From contig VSPN01000061.1 of NCBI GenBank assembly GCA_009775355.1, positions 1-9,776 on the forward strand: a DNA stretch of 9,776 nucleotides. The letters are read 5' to 3'. Source of the stretch: Muribaculaceae bacterium (GTDB taxonomy: Bacteria > Bacteroidota > Bacteroidia > Bacteroidales > Muribaculaceae). This document shows positions 6,734 through 9,776 of the stretch, one piece after another. The position numbers were made by a program, and so were the translations under genes. Under the pieces are notes generated by a model that had not been told where the DNA came from, ran no database searches, and saw only the letters and a list, made by a program, of their open reading frames with translations. Each line of letters begins with the position of its first letter. Positions within the stretch are counted from its first letter, which is position 1.

Positions 6734-7915
6734 CTACTTCTTCTCTCCGGACAGTATTTTAAGATTTTCGTAAACATGTCCGGCAGCATTTGTATCTGGA
6801 TCATATTCATGAGCTACACCTCCCAATTTATTATTATAGAGGAAATAGCCATTGGATTGACCTCCCCATCCCCACACACAATGATAAAAATCCTCGTATC
6901 TGTAAACAGGATGGCCCGCTTCAATTGATGGTAATGCAAGTTCTGTAGCCCGTCTGGAAGATCCATCAACCACCCACGCGTGAGCACCGGTGGATCGTTC
7001 TCCATACAATATCAACAGGCGACTGTTTTTCAATTCATTGAAAGCATCGTCTTCGTTAAATGTACGATACCTTACATTCTCATACCCGATTTTTGCAAGC
7101 ATATTTTTAGCAGTATGCATATAGGCATAAGTTGCATAAATGCCGTATTGAGCATTGAGATATTCAGACCTGCCGACTATTTCAAGTAGGCGATACCAAC
7201 TGTCGTGGGTCGAATTACCATACATTTCATCCCAGTTGAAATTATAGCCTGCCAATTGATTCGGCCATTTATTGTATCCTATAAATGTACCCACCGCCAC
7301 CGGAAGACAGCCTACCATTGCCTTTTGTCCATCTTTGGTAAAACAGTACTTATTGTATGGAGATGTTTGATTGAATTTTCGCATAAACCCATTCAATAGA
7401 GGCGCACACGTTGTATAATAGAAATACTTGTCTCCTGTAATGGGAATCATTTTAGTTGTATCTGGCATGACAATAAGCCTGTCTGACGCCCCTTGCTTAG
7501 GAAGAAACTCATTTAGATACCAACTGAGGCCCTCATTATAAAGTGTATCTGAAAGACTTATCGATCCTTCATCAGATATGGCATATACCGCATTGCGTCG
7601 ACGATCTGCTGACAACAATGCAAATCCGCCATCATCTTCGTAATTTACGACATAATACCCATATTCATCCAGACTTCCTCTAGTTTTTCTCAAATTGTAT
7701 ACTTCTACATTTGAAATCTTACGGCTCGATCGAGTTTTTGATCCGTATATTCCTGAAAAATAAGATTCCGCAGCATTTAAAGCCTCATTGAGACTCACAT
7801 AGTTGGGATCGGTCTGAGCAGGCTGTTTTCCGCTCTCGGCCACAGGTTCTTCGACTGAGCATCCACTCATTATCAATGCTATTAGAAACATCGATATAAC
7901 TAAGACTTGTTTCAT
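6734..7915 (-). CDS. C10 family (streptopain-like) cysteine protease lipoprotein
   Basis: A 393-residue zymogen related to streptococcal SpeB and Bacteroides/Prevotella C10 proteases. The lipoprotein signal ends at IMSGC (Cys19), followed by SVEEPV, so it is probably outer-membrane anchored and possibly surface exposed. A SpeB-type propeptide follows (about 35-160, with VSLNEALNAAESYF and GGFALLSADRR). Catalytic-domain motifs are KFNQTSPYNKYC (oxyanion Gln183), Cys203 in MVGCLPVAVG, His312 in GAHAWVVDG, and WGWGG (348-352). The Asn that precedes this tryptophan in SpeB (HVNWGWGG) is Val347 here. The Cys-His spacing of 109 is shorter than SpeB's 148. I chose the ATG at 7915: the in-frame extension to 7945 begins with TTG and would add ten residues before a good signal peptide. 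DNA is clearly AT-richer than the flanking genes, suggesting transfer. The serpin gene follows after 20 nt. Confidence 0.92.
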   Translation of the reverse strand: MKQVLVISMFLIALIMSGCSVEEPVAESGKQPAQTDPNYVSLNEALNAAESYFSGIYGSKTRSSRKISNVEVYNLRKTRGSLDEYGYYVVNYEDDGGFALLSADRRRNAVYAISDEGSISLSDTLYNEGLSWYLNEFLPKQGASDRLIVMPDTTKMIPITGDKYFYYTTCAPLLNGFMRKFNQTSPYNKYCFTKDGQKAMVGCLPVAVGTFIGYNKWPNQLAGYNFNWDEMYGNSTHDSWYRLLEIVGRSEYLNAQYGIYATYAYMHTAKNMLAKIGYENVRYRTFNEDDAFNELKNSRLLILYGERSTGAHAWVVDGSSRRATELALPSIEAGHPVYRYEDFYHCVWGWGGQSNGYFLYNNKLGGVAHEYDPDTNAAGHVYENLKILSGEKK

Positions 7916-7949
7916 ATTGCTTAAGTTGTTTGTAATTATAAACAATTAT

Positions 7950-8009
7950 TTCATGAACACCAACTCGTGACTGTCATGACAACCACTCGGATTACGGAGA
8001 CTTCATGAA
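7950..8009. promoter_or_regulatory. Three TCATGA-centred palindromes upstream of the C10 gene
   Basis: TTCATGAA (7950-7957), TGTCATGACA (7972-7981) and TTCATGAA (8002-8009) lie in the 142-nt gap between the upstream serpin terminator and the C10 start. Centres are 23 and 29 bp apart. They share a TCATGA core and could be binding sites for a regulator of the C10-serpin transcript. No clear consensus promoter is seen in the gap, so a regulated promoter is plausible but unproven. Confidence 0.35.
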
Positions 8010-8018
8010 TGTGTAATA

Positions 8019-8050
8019 TGCATTCCCGCGACAGATATCGCGGGAATGCA
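8019..8050 (-). terminator. Terminator hairpin after the upstream serpin gene
   Basis: A perfect 12-bp stem, TGCATTCCCGCG (8019-8030) with CGCGGGAATGCA (8039-8050), surrounds an 8-nt loop. It starts 7 nt beyond the serpin stop codon. The downstream minus-strand sequence has only a short TATT, so it is not a textbook U-tract terminator. Stem stability and position still favour termination and a separate transcript for the C10 gene. Confidence 0.7.
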
Positions 8051-8057
8051 GGATTTA

Positions 8058-9314
8058 TCATAGATTCGTGATCTGTCCCACAAAGAGAATTGCCTTTGTG
8101 GTTGTCTCAGAGATGACAAACATGAAGGGGCGATCCACCTTCATTTCTCCTGCATTGTAACCAGGCGAGGTGAATCCTCCGGGTACAATACTTGACGAAG
8201 CGCCCTCGCTTCCATCCTCGTCAACTCTCACGCTGACGGCATGTCTGAACATCCCGGCAAAGTAATTGCCCGAAGCAAATATGGAATTCATACCGGACGT
8301 AGCATCAAACAGACGACTCACACCAAGGTTCTGCAGATATGAGAGAATATTTTCGTTTGAACCACACTCGAATTTCGGCAGATAAAGTTTCACTGTGGCA
8401 TATGAGGATTTCTGCTCGATATCGGCGATAGTCTCGCTGCTTATTGTCGATGCGAGAGTGCGGAGATCGTTGCCGCCCTCAGGCAATATGACAGTCATCT
8501 TGAAGTTGCCGTTGCCATAAGGAAGGCTTATCGCTCTCATGTCGTCAAGGGGAGTGTAAGAGTATTCACCCTCGCGCACCATAAACTTGACGTCTGAATC
8601 GCTTCCGTCGATATTATGGAACGTTGCCGAAGCCGTATGAGACTTGTCAAAACGGTCTTTCCACATACCCTTGAAATAGACTGCGTCGAGCAATGCCGCC
8701 TTGGCATTTTCGTCGAGCGGCGCGTCAAGAATCTGCGTGAGAGCACCGTTGGTATTGACTTTTACCCAGTCGTTTACCGCCGTCATACCATCAGTTCCTC
8801 CTATAGACTTATTGATAAACTCCGCAGAGAACTGTTCGGATAGGGTACTCTCGAACGAAGCGTCGAGTGTCACTCCGGGCGCATACCAGAATGAATTGGC
8901 AAAACGCAGGTTGACAGAGCGGTCCACTTTCGGAAGCTGCGTAAAGAGAGAGTTACAGTATGCCGTAAGGTTGCGCAGACCCGCATCGCCGGTCCCGCTG
9001 TCGAGCACACGCAGTATCTCGTCACGCGATTCGTCGTTGTCTCCGTTGGCAAGCATGGTCAGAGTCGACATCACATTGAAAGGGGATATCACTACATTTG
9101 ATGCTCCGGAGACAACATACTCGCGGAAGAGTCTAAAAGAGAAATCATTTGCAGACTCAGTTATGGCCCGGGTGCCTTCAGGAAGTTCCACTGCCACAGG
9201 CGTGCTTGCGTTTGAAGCACCGCCATTGTCATCTTTGTCGCATGAAGCAAGAGAGAAAGACAAGACCGCACATGCGGCAATCGTAAGATTCTTGTTAATT
9301 TTCATGTCAGACAT
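8058..9314 (-). CDS. Serpin-family protease inhibitor lipoprotein (upstream copy)
   Basis: A 418-residue serpin lipoprotein. The signal peptide ends at SLASC and the mature end CDKDDN is strongly acidic, resembling Bacteroidetes surface-export signals. Serpin features are NVVISPFNVMSTLTMLANG, AVNDWVKVNTNGALTQIL, ALLDAVYFKGMWKDRF, VDRPFMFVIS and ILFVGQITN. The hinge GSEGASSS (368-375) has small residues at P15-P8, including the typical Glu at P13, so it is probably inhibitory. Counting from the hinge puts P1 at Thr382 with Phe381 at P2 and Tyr386 nearby, suggesting chymotrypsin-, elastase- or papain-like targets. The loop differs greatly from that of the other serpin, so the pair is not a recent duplication. 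The ATG at 9303-9305 (three codons in) gives a more typical lipoprotein start (MKINKN) and may be the true one. A terminator hairpin follows. Confidence 0.93.
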   Translation of the reverse strand: MSDMKINKNLTIAACAVLSFSLASCDKDDNGGASNASTPVAVELPEGTRAITESANDFSFRLFREYVVSGASNVVISPFNVMSTLTMLANGDNDESRDEILRVLDSGTGDAGLRNLTAYCNSLFTQLPKVDRSVNLRFANSFWYAPGVTLDASFESTLSEQFSAEFINKSIGGTDGMTAVNDWVKVNTNGALTQILDAPLDENAKAALLDAVYFKGMWKDRFDKSHTASATFHNIDGSDSDVKFMVREGEYSYTPLDDMRAISLPYGNGNFKMTVILPEGGNDLRTLASTISSETIADIEQKSSYATVKLYLPKFECGSNENILSYLQNLGVSRLFDATSGMNSIFASGNYFAGMFRHAVSVRVDEDGSEGASSSIVPGGFTSPGYNAGEMKVDRPFMFVISETTTKAILFVGQITNL

Positions 9315-9455
9315 TTTTGTTATTGTTATTATTGGTCGATACTTTATCTGCAGGCATACTGGTTATGGGAGAATTTCCACTGTAATATATTTCAATATGT
9401 GCACTATGTAATACAGGTTGTTAACCCACCATAGAAATCACAATACATTCGATTG

Positions 9456-9487
9456 CAAAATAACTGTTTTATTTTGATATTTGCAAT
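9456..9487 (-). promoter_or_regulatory. Possible promoter of the upstream serpin, within a symmetric inverted repeat
   Basis: On the minus strand ATTG (9487-9484), 20 nt, then TTATTTTG (9463-9456) resemble the Bacteroidetes consensus with one mismatch in each element. This would give a leader of about 140 nt. The elements overlap an inverted repeat, ATTGCAAA (9452-9459) and TTTGCAAT (9480-9487), so the + strand reads ATTG-N20-GATATTTG with similar quality. The rest of 9315-9548 is AT-rich with no gene that I can see. Confidence 0.35.
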
Positions 9488-9548
9488 TTTTTTATTAAAA
9501 TAATTGTCTTTTACAATCAAAATAATGCTTGCTGATAAATCGACATTC

Positions 9549-9680
9549 TCATCTGAAACGATTACCGCTGGGGTTTATATCCATGTCCATCTCCAGATGA
9601 ACCGGCTGTTCGTTGCTGCAACTCATGAAAGCGAACATGCACATGAGCGTAGAAAACAACAAGATTGCTTGTTTTTTCAT
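9549..9680 (-). CDS. 43-residue micro-lipoprotein, or remnant of a larger lipoprotein gene
   Basis: A short frame from ATG (9678-9680) to TGA (9549-9551). It begins MKKQAILLFSTLMC, continues with a hydrophobic core and ends the signal in AFMSC (Cys21), a good lipoprotein signal for this phylum. The predicted mature part is only 23 residues (CSNEQPVHLEMDMDINPSGN and three more), with Glu24 near the lipid cysteine and an alternating Met-Asp segment. No family is recognised. It lies upstream of the serpin gene on the same strand with a 234-nt gap, so it may form part of the same lipoprotein locus. It could be a genuine small lipoprotein or the N terminus of a gene that lost its body. No strong promoter or Shine-Dalgarno sequence is visible in 9681-9776. 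Confidence 0.55.
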   Translation of the reverse strand: MKKQAILLFSTLMCMFAFMSCSNEQPVHLEMDMDINPSGNRFR

Positions 9681-9776
9681 AATTTAAGGTATTAAGTTAA
9701 TATTTAAGTACATGACAAAAATTTGAAAACATCGAATTTTGGGGTATAAGTCGGACGCAGAAGTATTGTTGAAATC

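Noticed and set aside
7916..7945. N-terminal extension of the C10 protease to an upstream TTG.
   Set aside because: The ATG at 7915 directly precedes a standard lipoprotein signal peptide, and ten extra residues would disturb it.
8701..9411. 236-codon + strand frame opposite the upstream serpin.
   Set aside because: It is antisense to a clearly conserved serpin core, and no promoter or signal supports it.
5457..9680. Mobile element carrying the serpin/C10 island.
   Set aside because: No transposase, integrase, terminal inverted repeats, tRNA or attachment-site duplication is visible inside the window.

Overview
The window looks like chromosomal DNA of a Bacteroidales bacterium, most likely a Muribaculaceae-type gut commensal. 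Promoters match the Bacteroidetes primary-sigma consensus (TTTG, about 20 nt, TAnnTTTG), starts lack Shine-Dalgarno sequences, several signal peptides are lipoprotein type with acidic residues after the lipid-bearing cysteine, and the gene families (tricorn-like S41 protease, C10 cysteine protease, secreted serpins) fit. The family assignment is inference; the order-level call is firmer.

Layout. Bases 1-645 hold no convincing protein gene. They contain three sets of short repeats (62-230), then a canonical promoter (267-298) that fires into about 200 nt of highly self-complementary sequence. I read this as a structured non-coding RNA: 35-nt arms (343-377 and 410-444) pair at 31 of 35 positions, and the overall architecture resembles 6S RNA. 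A second canonical promoter (517-547) drives folK (646-1116, folate biosynthesis). Next on the + strand is a 1069-residue periplasmic tricorn-like protease (1195-4404) with its own -7 element and all four catalytic residues. A 13-bp hairpin (4473-4505) separates it from a convergent gene for an unrecognised secreted protein (4510-5214, minus).

The right half (5457-9680) is entirely minus-strand and is a lipoprotein protease/inhibitor island. In transcription order it holds a 43-residue micro-lipoprotein, a serpin lipoprotein (8058-9314) closed by a 12-bp hairpin, then a C10 (streptopain-like) cysteine protease lipoprotein (6734-7915) followed after only 20 nt by a second serpin lipoprotein (5457-6713). 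The last two are probably co-transcribed, suggesting a surface cysteine protease made together with a serpin that could restrain it, protect the cell from it, or block host or competitor proteases. The two serpins have quite different reactive loops, so they probably have different targets. The C10 gene is visibly more AT-rich than its neighbours.

The main points for follow-up are the structured RNA upstream of folK, the C10-serpin pair with its acidic P1 candidate, and the micro-lipoprotein that standard gene callers may miss.
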